DNA from: Candidatus Phytoplasma ziziphi
GTDB taxonomy: Bacteria > Bacillota_I > Bacilli_A > Acholeplasmatales > Acholeplasmataceae
Length of the DNA: 64,000 nucleotides
Direction: 5' to 3'
Assembly (NCBI RefSeq): GCF_003640545.1
Contig: NZ_CP025121.1
Coordinates: forward strand, 310,001-374,000
Below, piece by piece: positions 46,971 to 55,994 of the stretch. Made by a program: the position numbers and the translations under genes. Numbering within the stretch: the stretch's first letter is position 1; each line of letters starts with the position of its first letter. The notes below the pieces were generated by a model. That model saw only the letters and a program-made list of their open reading frames with translations. It had not been told where the DNA came from and ran no database searches.

Positions 46971-47693
46971 ATGATTTCATCTAAAGAAAATATTAAATTT
47001 AAAAAATTAAAAAAACTTTCTTGGAAAAAATATCGTGATTTTTTTCAAGAATTTTTAGTTTTCGGTGAACATTTAGTTCAAGAAGCTTTGGTTAATAAAG
47101 CTGTTATAGAAGTTTACACAATCGATCCAAATCGACAAGGGATTTTAATTTCGGAACAATTAATGAAAGAGTTAAATAATAATAAAATTCTTTATTCTGT
47201 GTGTGCTCTTTGCAAAATAAATAATAAACCTTTAAAAAGTGATCAAATATTAGTTATGGATGATATTCAAGATCCAGGAAACGCAGGAACTTTATTGAGA
47301 AGCGCTTGCGCCTTTGGTTTTAAACATATTTTTAGTAGTGAAAAAACAGTAGATTTTTATAATGAAAAAACTATAAGATCCAGCCAAGGAGCAATATTTC
47401 ATTTATTTTTAGAAAGAGGAAATATATTAAAATTTTTGGAATCAACTAAAAATGATAATTATACTATTTTTAGCGCTTCTGTAAATAAACAAAATATAAA
47501 TTTAGATGATAAGTCTTTTTTTACACAAAAAAATAAAAAAATTTTAATATTAGGAAATGAAGGAGCAGGTATTTCTTTTTCAGTTCAAGAAAAATCTGAA
47601 TATTTTGTTCATATTGATATTAATGATATCGAAAGTCTTAATGTTGGGGCCGCAGGAAGTATTTTAATGTATCTTTTAAGGTGTAAAATATAA
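46971..47693 (+). CDS. SpoU/TrmH-family RNA 2'-O-ribose methyltransferase
   Basis: 240-residue SPOUT methyltransferase that transfers a methyl group from SAM to rRNA or tRNA ribose. Motif 1 is DDIQDPGNAGTLLRSACAFGF, motif 2 ILGNEGAGIS and motif 3 ESLNVGAAGSILMYLLR, which together build the trefoil knot. The N-terminal FGEHLVQEALVNKAVIEVYT substrate-binding domain resembles RlmB and TrmH-like proteins. The exact target cannot be decided. AGAGAG precedes the ATG. Confidence 0.9.
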   Translation: MISSKENIKFKKLKKLSWKKYRDFFQEFLVFGEHLVQEALVNKAVIEVYTIDPNRQGILISEQLMKELNNNKILYSVCALCKINNKPLKSDQILVMDDIQDPGNAGTLLRSACAFGFKHIFSSEKTVDFYNEKTIRSSQGAIFHLFLERGNILKFLESTKNDNYTIFSASVNKQNINLDDKSFFTQKNKKILILGNEGAGISFSVQEKSEYFVHIDINDIESLNVGAAGSILMYLLRCKI

Positions 47694-47760
47694 GGATACG
47701 CGAAAAGACAAAAGGTGAGACTCCTATTAAAAAAACCTAAAATTAAATTAAAAATACATA

Positions 47761-47787
47761 AAAGATTATCAATATTTGATAGTCTTT
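47761..47787 (+). terminator. Terminator after the SpoU methyltransferase
   Basis: AAAGATTATCAA / TTGATAGTCTTT, one G-T pair, 3-base loop, followed by a T run. It is nearly the same as the hairpin at 25951-25979. Confidence 0.85.
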
Positions 47788-47863
47788 TTTTATTAGTTTT
47801 TTAATAGAGTTGAATTTTAAAAATTAAACTTTTATAAAATTAAAATTGTTTAAATTACCTATG

Positions 47864-47883
47864 ACAGTATGTTACTGTTTTTT
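47864..47883 (+). terminator. Second terminator-like hairpin
   Basis: ACAGTA-TGT-TACTGT followed by five T. It lies in the gene-free stretch 47694-48219, after the first terminator, so it could end a separate short transcript. Confidence 0.5.
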
Positions 47884-47894
47884 CAAAATGTTAA

Positions 47895-47939
47895 TTTATT
47901 TCAAAATATGTAATTACCAATTACATATTTTGAAATAAA
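47895..47939. repeat. Perfect 21-bp inverted repeat upstream of the exonuclease VII-like gene
   Basis: Arms 47895-47915 and 47919-47939 are perfect complements around ACC (core CAAAATATGTAATT). No T run follows. It may be an operator, an mRNA structure or the footprint of a small mobile element. Confidence 0.8.
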
Positions 47940-48219
47940 AATATATAATAATAATAAAAACATAAAGATTAAAAAAAGATAAATAAATAAAAACATCATT
48001 TTTAAAAGATTTTATAAAGTTATCTTTATATTTAAATAAAAATGAGTTTAAGGAAAGAATCGCAATTTTGGTTAGAAATTTTATTTTTTTGTGTTAGTGT
48101 TAAAACATAAAAGAAATAATTTGAATTTTTAAAACTTCATAATTTTTGAAAATTCTAATTTATTGAAACGTTATGGCTACAAATAAAATAATTATAAAGC
48201 ATAATCAAAGGAGTTTAAA

Positions 48220-49503
48220 ATGACAATTTTCTCTTTTCTACGTTCAGTTTTTTTTGATAATAAAAAAAATAGTTCTCTATATTTTACAAAAAAACAATTA
48301 AATGCTAATGATTTGCTAGAAATCAATGATTTACTGGCGAGAACTGATGATCTTTATAATAACAAAAAAACACCTTTCAAATTAATTAATGGTGTTATTA
48401 AAGAAAGCAAAAATCACATTTATTTACATAGCGTCAAAGACATAAATAAAAAGATTATAATAGAACAAATAGAAAATATTGATCCTAAAATGTTTAATCA
48501 AGATGTTATTGTTGAAGGTCAATTAATTCGGAAAAATGTTTTTAAAAACAAATATTTTGTATTAAAAATAAATAATTGGTTGTTAAAAAAAGATATTAAT
48601 AAGTATAATTTGCAAACACAAGTTCAAATTAGTAAAATAATGAAAATAGGTATATTGGTTTCTGAAAATAGCTCAGTTTATTCAGATATCCAGGGTATAT
48701 TAAAAGAAAAAAATTATAAATCATATAAAACATATTACGCTCGAATGGAAAAAGATAAAGCTATTCTTGAAATTATAAAAACAATTAAACAGATAAATGA
48801 TGAAAATGAAGTAGATGTTATAATTCTTAGTCGTGGTGGAGGAGAACTTAAAGAAATTAATAGAGTATTTAACAATAAATGTATTATAGAAAATATTAAA
48901 AATTCGAAAATACCTATTATAACGGGAATAGGTCATGCTGCGAATATAACTTTTTCAGATTTGGTTGCTTTTGATTATGGTATTACTCCGACGTCAAGTA
49001 TTTTAAAAATTTTCGCATTTATCGAAAAATCTAATAATTATTTATATCAACAAAACACTCTTGAAACTTATTTCCCTTTTATCTTTAAAGTTCATTATAA
49101 AAATAAGCAAATGAATAATATAAAAAAAATAATAGGAGTGATAGATAAAAATAAATTTCCAAATTTACAATTAAATAAATTATTTTACAATCTAAAAACA
49201 AATTACAACGAAGAAAAAAATGTTCTTTATTATAATTCGGAAGATAATGAATATATAAAATTTTTTTTAATTCGAACCAGATTAAACATGAATTATAAAA
49301 ACGAACAAATGAACTATATAAAAAAAATAATAGAGGCAATAGATATAGATGAGTTGCAAACTGTACAATTTCATAAATTGTTGTCTGATTATAAAACTAA
49401 TTATAACCAAGAAAAAAATATTATTTATTACAATTCAACAGATACTGAGTATATAAAATTTTTTTTAATAAATATCGATAATAAAGAAGAATTGTCTTTG
49501 TAA
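48220..49503 (+). CDS. Exonuclease VII large subunit-like protein with a tandem-repeat C-terminus
   Basis: 427 residues. After an OB-fold-like start (NGVIKESKNHIYLHS, VIVEGQLI) comes the XseA-type catalytic region: MKIGILVSENSSVYSDIQGI, VDVIILSRGGGELKEIN (R205-GGG), IPIITGIGHAANITFSDLVA (H239) and YGITPTSSILK. XseA with XseB degrades single-stranded DNA. Residues from ~293 do not form the usual XseA coiled coil. They are instead two ~60-residue repeats (293-352 and 359-418), each starting YKN(K/E)QMN and ending EYIKFFLI. No xseB is nearby. AAAGGAG is just before the ATG. A fragment of a relative lies at 31052. polC follows after 89 bases. Confidence 0.7.
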   Translation: MTIFSFLRSVFFDNKKNSSLYFTKKQLNANDLLEINDLLARTDDLYNNKKTPFKLINGVIKESKNHIYLHSVKDINKKIIIEQIENIDPKMFNQDVIVEGQLIRKNVFKNKYFVLKINNWLLKKDINKYNLQTQVQISKIMKIGILVSENSSVYSDIQGILKEKNYKSYKTYYARMEKDKAILEIIKTIKQINDENEVDVIILSRGGGELKEINRVFNNKCIIENIKNSKIPIITGIGHAANITFSDLVAFDYGITPTSSILKIFAFIEKSNNYLYQQNTLETYFPFIFKVHYKNKQMNNIKKIIGVIDKNKFPNLQLNKLFYNLKTNYNEEKNVLYYNSEDNEYIKFFLIRTRLNMNYKNEQMNYIKKIIEAIDIDELQTVQFHKLLSDYKTNYNQEKNIIYYNSTDTEYIKFFLINIDNKEELSL

Positions 49504-49592
49504 ATTTTAATTAAATATGGAAAGCTCATTTTTAAACTAATTATATTTATACTTATATAAATTTTAAAAATTATTGATAAGAGCAAAAATAA

Positions 49593-52500
49593 ATGTCTTC
49601 AAATCTTATATTAAATAAACTTATAGATGAGTTTAATAAAGAAAATCAAACTACTTATAAATTTGTTCAAACAATGGTTTGCGCAAAAAAAATAAAATGG
49701 GTTTTAAATTTTTCAGGAGAAAAAAATTTATCTAATATTTCTTGTTTAAATGATTTTGAACAATTAATTGAACAATTTATTAATAAAGAAACAAATGAAT
49801 TAATTAAAGATTTAAAAATTGTTATTCATTTTTCGTTTACGAATCTTGATAATGTTCAAGATGAATCTTTATGGAAAAACATTTTTCAGTATCTTTTGAA
49901 TAAAATAATTAAGAACCAATATAAAGAAGGTTTATTTTCTATTTTAAATTTTCAAAACGGATACAATTCAGCTATTGAAATTTTAGAAATCGATTTTGAA
50001 AAAAAAATATGTCATATAAAAATTACATTTAATGAATATTCTTTCAAATGTAATGAAGAAGAATTAAAAGTTCTAATCCAAGAATTAGATCAATTATTAA
50101 AAAAAGGATATGGTTCGGATTTGAGCTTAAATATTAAAGAAAGCAAATTTCCAGATGCACCTGAAGAAAAAAATAATGATAAAGTTTTTTTAACATTTGA
50201 TGAGATTCCTAAATCATATGAACAAGTTAAAGATTTACAACCGAAAAGGTTTTGGATAAAAGGTTATATACAGCAAGTCACTAAAAAAGAAACTAAAAAT
50301 AAACAAATTTTATTTTCTTTTTATTTAGTCGATCCGAAAACAAAAAAAGATTCTATATTGTATAGAATCTTTGCGAAACCTAAATCTGAAGAATATCAAA
50401 AAATGGAAAAAGATTTTCAAGAAGGAGTTTTAGTTGAAATTTGTTCTTCTTTAAATAAAAATTATGATTTAAGATATAAAGAAGATTTTAATTTTAGACT
50501 CGAAACTGAATATCAAATTGTAAATTCTACACCTTTCTTTTTGGAGAGAATAGATGATTATCCAGGAAAAAAAAGAATTGAATTTCATTTACATACAAAG
50601 ATGTCAAATTTAGATGCTACAAATAGCGCTAAAGATTATATTGATACAGCCATAAGATGGGGGCATGCAGCGATCGCTGTTACAGATCATCATGGTCTTT
50701 ATGCTTATCCTGAAATCGATAATTGTTCTAAGCAAAAACCTATCAAACCTATTTTAGGAGTTGAAACAGATTTTATTGAAGAAAAACCTATTTTTGTTAC
50801 TAATCAAGAGGAATATCCTGAATTCGAAGATTTTGTTTTAAAAAAACATAATTATGTTGTTCTCGATATAGAAACTACTGGTTTTTCACAACGTAGAGAT
50901 AAAATTATCGAAATATCAGCTGTTAAAATAGAGAACGGTCAAATGACAGATAAGATTTTTGATGAATTAGTCAATCCAGAAACTAAATTAAATAAAACTA
51001 TTATAAAGCTTACAGGAATTCAAGATGAAGATTTAGAAAATAAACCTACTATTGAAAAAATTTTGCCTAAATTTTTAGAATTTATTAAAGGTTATGTTTT
51101 AGTTGCGCATAATTTGGCTTTTGATATAGGGTTTATCAAGGAAAAAGCTAAAAATTTAAAAATTCCTTTTATTGAACAACCTTGTATAGATACTTTACGT
51201 GTAAGCCAAAGATATTTTGAAAAATATTTGAAATATTTTTCTTTAAAGAGAGTTGCTAAATGTTTTAAAGTTAAAGCAGAATTAGAAGGTAGTCACCACA
51301 GAGCTTTATACGACTCTACCATAACAGCCCTTGTTTTAATAGAGATGTTTAAAAGATTAGAAGAACGAGAAATTTTTTATTTTTATGATTTAAGAGGTCG
51401 TATGGATGGCAAATTTGAAATATCTTATCATATTAATATTTTAGCTAAAAATAAAATAGGTTATAAAAATTTATTTCGTTTAGTAAGCCATTCTTTAACT
51501 AAAGATTTTTATAGAAAACCTAGATTATTAAAGTCTAATTTAGAAAAATATAGAGAAGGTTTATTAGTAGGAAGCGGTTGTAGTGAAGGCAATGTTTTTA
51601 AAACAGCTTTAAATAAAAATGATAAAGAGTTAAGCGAAGTTATTTCTTTTTATGATTATATAGAAGTTCAACCGATAGACAGTTATAAACATATTATTTA
51701 TGATTTGGCCGGCGATAATACAGAAAAAGGAAAAATTATTATTCAAGAAATAATTTTAAAAATTATTAATGAAGCTCAAAAACAAAATAAAATTGTTATT
51801 GCTACTGGCGATGTTCATTATTTAAATCCTTGTGATAAAATTTATAGAGAAATTTATATTAACGCTAAATTAGTGGGCGGCGGATTACATAATTTATTAA
51901 AATATTCGACTCAACATTTACCCGACAATTATTTTTTAACTACTCAAGAAATGTTAGACGCTTTTAATTTTATTGAAGATCAACAATTAAAAGAAGATTT
52001 AGTGATTAATAATACTCATCTTTTAAATGATCAAATTGATAAAATTAGAATTTTTCCTAAAAAACTTTTTTCCTTAAAAGATGATAATTTTGCCAAAAAT
52101 TTAAATATTCCAAGTATTAAAATTGAGATGAAAAATTTAATTGAGAATAAATTACAAAAATTATATGGAAAAAAATTACATCCTTTTATTCAACAAAGGA
52201 TGGTCAAAGAATTAAAAAGTATTATTGGCGATTATAAAGATAAAAATATTAATCAAAATATTACTCCTATATATTTTTTAGCTTATTTATTAACTAAAAA
52301 ATCAATAGAAAGTGGTTATCCAGTGGGTTCACGTGGTTCAATTGGGTCTTCATTTATAGCTACTCTTTTAGGAATAACTGAAGTTAACCCCTTAAAACCA
52401 CATTATCTTTGCCCTCAATGTCAATATACCGTTTTTCCTCAAATGACTCAAGAACAAAAAGAAAGTGAAGAATATAAAGAATATATTCAAAATCAAGGTT

Positions 52501-54137
52501 CTGATTTGAATGATTATTCCGAGATAACAGATATTTTATCTGGTTATGATTTACCGGATAGAAACTGTCCTTTTTGTTCTGTTAAATTTGTAAAAGATGG
52601 CCAAGATATTCCTTTCGAAACTTTTTTAGGTTTCGAAGGTAATAAGACACCCGATATAGATTTAAATTTTGCGGGTGATTATCAACCTATAGCTCATGAA
52701 TATATGAGAGAATTGTTAGGACATGATTGTGTTTTTAGAGCTGGAACGATTCAAACAGTAGCTAAACAAACTGCCTTTGGTTATGTTAAAGGTTTTATCA
52801 AAGCAAAAGAATTAGAAGATAAAATTAGAAATTGTGAAGTCGCTAGAATGTCGAATATAATCGAAGGAGTAAAACGTTCTACAGGACAACATCCTGGCGG
52901 CATTGTTGTTGTTCCACGTGATATTTCTGTTTATGAAGTTACTCCAATTCAATTTCCTGCTAATGATATAGAATCTAATTGGAAAACTACTCATTTTGAT
53001 TATCATTCTTTTGAAAACAACTTATTTAAGATGGATATTTTAGGACACGATGATCCTATTTTGATTAAATTTTTTATGGATTATGTTCAAAAAAATCAGA
53101 ATGAATTTAGTTTTAAATCTTATCAAAATATTCCAGTTGATGATCCCGATGTTTATAAATTATTTTCTAATGAATATATTGATAAAGGTCAGAAAATAGC
53201 AACTATTGCTATTCCAGAATTTGGTACTACATTTGTTCAAAAAATGTTAAAAGATATTTATAAAGAAAATAAAAAAATTAATTTTGGTATTTTAGTTAAA
53301 GTGTCAGGTCTTTCTCACGGAACTGATGTTTGGATGCAAAATGCTCAAGATGTTTTAGAAAAAAGAGGAGATTTTGATTATTTAAAAAAATCAGGTTTAA
53401 ACATTTCCTTTAATGATATTATTGGTTGTCGTGATGATATTATGTTATATTTGATTCGTAAAAATGTTGATCCTTTAAAAGCTTTTGAAATTATGGAATT
53501 AGTTCGTAAAGGCAAACAACATTCTAAACCTGTCGAATGGACAGAAATGATCGAATCAATTCAAAAAGAAAAAGGTATTCATAAATGGTATTTCGAATCT
53601 TTAGGAAAAATTAAATATCTTTTTCCGAAAGCACATGCTGCCGCTTATGTTTTAATGGCTGTGAGAATCGCATGGTTTAAAGTTCATCATCCTCTTTTAT
53701 TTTACAGTGGTGTTTTATCTACAAGATTAGATCAATTTGATTATGATTTAATGTTAAAAACGCCGAATGAAATTGATGCAAAAATTAGTATTTTAGTAGG
53801 TAAAAATATAACACAAAAAAACACAGCTAAAGAACAAAGTTTAATTAACACTTTAAATATTGCTTTAGAAATGCTTCGCAGAGGTTTTAAATTTTTGCCA
53901 ATTGATTTAAATAAATCCGAAGCTTTTGAATTTGTAATGTATAATAATGATTCTTTAATTATGCCTTTTATCGCGATAGATGGTTTAGGTGAAAAAGCAG
54001 CCACTCATATAGTCGAAGAAAGAAAAGAAAAATTATTTACACAATCAGATTTTAAAAAAAGAGCTAAATTAAATAAAACTATTTCTAAAAAAATAATAGA
54101 AGAGTTAAAATTAGTAGAAAAATTACCATTAGAATGA
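49593..54137 (+). CDS. polC: DNA polymerase III alpha subunit, PolC type
   Basis: 1514-residue replicative polymerase of low-GC Firmicutes and Mollicutes. In order: N-terminal domain, OB domain (about 215-320), PHP domain (EFHLHTKMS, AVTDHHG) interrupted by a DEDDh 3'-5' exonuclease (VVLDIETTGFSQRRDKIIEI, LVAHNLAFDIGF, HRALYDS), the second PHP part, then the palm/fingers. There I see VGSRGSIGSSFIA, a four-cysteine zinc region (CPQC, CPFC) and catalytic TPDIDLNFAGDYQP, followed by the HhH region and tail. The family motif is PDIDLNFSG; here the Ser is Ala. AAGAGC precedes the ATG weakly. Confidence 0.97.
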   Translation: MSSNLILNKLIDEFNKENQTTYKFVQTMVCAKKIKWVLNFSGEKNLSNISCLNDFEQLIEQFINKETNELIKDLKIVIHFSFTNLDNVQDESLWKNIFQYLLNKIIKNQYKEGLFSILNFQNGYNSAIEILEIDFEKKICHIKITFNEYSFKCNEEELKVLIQELDQLLKKGYGSDLSLNIKESKFPDAPEEKNNDKVFLTFDEIPKSYEQVKDLQPKRFWIKGYIQQVTKKETKNKQILFSFYLVDPKTKKDSILYRIFAKPKSEEYQKMEKDFQEGVLVEICSSLNKNYDLRYKEDFNFRLETEYQIVNSTPFFLERIDDYPGKKRIEFHLHTKMSNLDATNSAKDYIDTAIRWGHAAIAVTDHHGLYAYPEIDNCSKQKPIKPILGVETDFIEEKPIFVTNQEEYPEFEDFVLKKHNYVVLDIETTGFSQRRDKIIEISAVKIENGQMTDKIFDELVNPETKLNKTIIKLTGIQDEDLENKPTIEKILPKFLEFIKGYVLVAHNLAFDIGFIKEKAKNLKIPFIEQPCIDTLRVSQRYFEKYLKYFSLKRVAKCFKVKAELEGSHHRALYDSTITALVLIEMFKRLEEREIFYFYDLRGRMDGKFEISYHINILAKNKIGYKNLFRLVSHSLTKDFYRKPRLLKSNLEKYREGLLVGSGCSEGNVFKTALNKNDKELSEVISFYDYIEVQPIDSYKHIIYDLAGDNTEKGKIIIQEIILKIINEAQKQNKIVIATGDVHYLNPCDKIYREIYINAKLVGGGLHNLLKYSTQHLPDNYFLTTQEMLDAFNFIEDQQLKEDLVINNTHLLNDQIDKIRIFPKKLFSLKDDNFAKNLNIPSIKIEMKNLIENKLQKLYGKKLHPFIQQRMVKELKSIIGDYKDKNINQNITPIYFLAYLLTKKSIESGYPVGSRGSIGSSFIATLLGITEVNPLKPHYLCPQCQYTVFPQMTQEQKESEEYKEYIQNQGSDLNDYSEITDILSGYDLPDRNCPFCSVKFVKDGQDIPFETFLGFEGNKTPDIDLNFAGDYQPIAHEYMRELLGHDCVFRAGTIQTVAKQTAFGYVKGFIKAKELEDKIRNCEVARMSNIIEGVKRSTGQHPGGIVVVPRDISVYEVTPIQFPANDIESNWKTTHFDYHSFENNLFKMDILGHDDPILIKFFMDYVQKNQNEFSFKSYQNIPVDDPDVYKLFSNEYIDKGQKIATIAIPEFGTTFVQKMLKDIYKENKKINFGILVKVSGLSHGTDVWMQNAQDVLEKRGDFDYLKKSGLNISFNDIIGCRDDIMLYLIRKNVDPLKAFEIMELVRKGKQHSKPVEWTEMIESIQKEKGIHKWYFESLGKIKYLFPKAHAAAYVLMAVRIAWFKVHHPLLFYSGVLSTRLDQFDYDLMLKTPNEIDAKISILVGKNITQKNTAKEQSLINTLNIALEMLRRGFKFLPIDLNKSEAFEFVMYNNDSLIMPFIAIDGLGEKAATHIVEERKEKLFTQSDFKKRAKLNKTISKKIIEELKLVEKLPLE

Positions 54138-54264
54138 TCAAAAACTAAAACAATATATAATATTATATAAATTTAGTTATAATTATATTGATTATAAATT
54201 TTTTTGATTTTTACTGTTTTGTAATAAAACAAGATCATTAAGGCGGTTTAAAGTAAAATATATA

Positions 54265-55608
54265 ATGAAAGTAATCGTGATTGGTTGTAATCATTCTGGG
54301 ACAGCTGCAGTTAGAACAATGTTGAATAAAAATGAAGATATTAAAGTAAATATTTACGAAAAAAACGATAATGTTTCTTTTTTATCTTGTGGTATAGCTT
54401 TATATATTGGTGGCGTAGTTAAAGATAGAAAAGGTTTATTTTATTCTAGCGCTGAAGAATTAAATAATTTAGGAGCTAATGTAAAATTGAAACATGAAGT
54501 TGTTAAAATTGATTTAAATAAAAAAAATATTTTAGTTCGAAATTTAGAAAATGGTAATGAATTTTTCGATGATTTCGATAAATTAGTTCTTTCGACTGGG
54601 TCTTGGCCTGTAATCCCTAAGATAAAAGGAATCGAATCTCAAAATGTTTTATTATCTAAAAATTTAGAACATGCTAATCGTATTATTGAGTACGCTAAAA
54701 AAGTTAATAAAATAACAGTTGTCGGAGCAGGTTATATTGGAGTAGAATTGGCTGAAGCTTTTTGTAGACAAAACAAAGAAGTAACTTTGATAGATATTGA
54801 GAATAGAATAATGCCTAAATATTTAGATAAAGAATTCACTTCAATAGCTGAAGAGAGTTTAAGACAGCATAATGTTAAATTAGCTTTAAATCAAAAAGTA
54901 GTTGAATTCAAAACTAAAGGCGATCTAGTTACTCATGTTCAAACTGATAAAGATTGTTATGAAACAGAAATGGTTATTACATGTATCAGTTTTAGACCAT
55001 ATACAGATTTAGTCAAAGATGTTTTAGAATTAGATTCTAATAATTCTTTAAAAGTTAATGAATATTTGCAAACTTCACATCCTGATGTTTATGGTTGTGG
55101 CGATTGTATAAATATTATATATACTCCGTTAGCAAATAAAAGTATGTATATTCCTTTAGCTACTAACGCTGTAAGAACAGGTACTATTGTAGGATTGAAT
55201 ATTGAAAAAAATGTTTATAAATATTTAGGAACTCAAGGAACTAGTTGTATTCAAATTAATGATTTAAGTATTTCTTCGACAGGATTGAATGAACATTCCG
55301 CTAAATTATTAGGGATTGAGTATGATACAATTACTATAAAAGATGCTAATAGACCTGAGTTTATGCCTGAATATGATTCAGTATTATTAAAAATTTTATT
55401 TGAAAAAACAACAGGTGTTATTTTAGGAGGTCAAATTTTATCTACCACTGATTTAACTGAAAAAATGAATACTTTAAGCGTTTGTATCGAACAAAAAAAT
55501 ACTATTGATACTTTAGCTTTTAAAGATTTTTCTTTTCATCCGTATTTTAGCAAACCATGGAGTTTGTTAAATTTGGTAGGAATCAAATATTTAGAATCCT
55601 CAAAATGA
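54265..55608 (+). CDS. nox: FAD-dependent NADH oxidase / CoA-disulfide reductase family
   Basis: 447-residue flavoprotein of the NADH oxidase (water-forming)/CoA-disulfide reductase group. N-terminal FAD-binding GCNHSGTAAVR, then SFLSCGIALYIGG with the redox-active Cys near residue 43, LVLSTGSWP, NAD-binding VVGAGYIGVELAE, the second FAD motif DVYGCGDC and a C-terminal dimer interface. It likely regenerates NAD+ and removes oxygen. AAGGCGG lies ~18 bases before the ATG. It is monocistronic: a strong terminator follows. Confidence 0.92.
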   Translation: MKVIVIGCNHSGTAAVRTMLNKNEDIKVNIYEKNDNVSFLSCGIALYIGGVVKDRKGLFYSSAEELNNLGANVKLKHEVVKIDLNKKNILVRNLENGNEFFDDFDKLVLSTGSWPVIPKIKGIESQNVLLSKNLEHANRIIEYAKKVNKITVVGAGYIGVELAEAFCRQNKEVTLIDIENRIMPKYLDKEFTSIAEESLRQHNVKLALNQKVVEFKTKGDLVTHVQTDKDCYETEMVITCISFRPYTDLVKDVLELDSNNSLKVNEYLQTSHPDVYGCGDCINIIYTPLANKSMYIPLATNAVRTGTIVGLNIEKNVYKYLGTQGTSCIQINDLSISSTGLNEHSAKLLGIEYDTITIKDANRPEFMPEYDSVLLKILFEKTTGVILGGQILSTTDLTEKMNTLSVCIEQKNTIDTLAFKDFSFHPYFSKPWSLLNLVGIKYLESSK

Positions 55609-55623
55609 ATATAAGCGGTAATA

Positions 55624-55659
55624 ATAAAAACTATGTTTACTAATAAACATAGTTTTTAT
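55624..55659 (+). terminator. Strong terminator after nox
   Basis: A 16-bp perfect stem (55624-55639 with 55644-55659, core AAAAACTATGTTTA) around CTAA, with a T-rich arm. The rest of 55609-55994 is AT-rich and holds the secA leader hairpin. Confidence 0.85.
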
Positions 55660-55889
55660 TATTTATTGAAATTATTTTTTTATTCAATTTTTTTATTCAT
55701 TTATATATTTTGTATAATAATATTATAATTTATAATTTTATTTTAATAAGAAAAGTTTTTAATTTTAAATTTATAAATTACTAAAGATAATGATTTTTTA
55801 AATTTATAAAAATATTTGAATTTCATTATTTTTATAAATTTAAAATTATATTTTTTTAAAAATTTTTGGAAAAATATTAAAATTAGAAA

Positions 55890-55925
55890 ATCTTTTGCTT
55901 CCTAATATATGAATAAGCAAAAGAT
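55890..55925 (+). promoter_or_regulatory. Stable leader hairpin upstream of secA
   Basis: ATCTTTTGCTT (55890-55900) pairs perfectly with AAGCAAAAGAT (55915-55925) around 14 bases. It has no T run and ends 69 bases before the secA ATG, so it may be part of the secA mRNA leader. Confidence 0.45.
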
Positions 55926-55994
55926 AACAAATTTAATATTATTTTTTTCTTGAATAAATTTGAAATTTTTTCAGAAAGGTTTGAACATAAAATA

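Noticed and set aside
55950-55994. TTG start of secA adding 15 residues
   Set aside because: No ribosome-binding site before it; the ATG at 55995 gives a usual SecA N-terminus.
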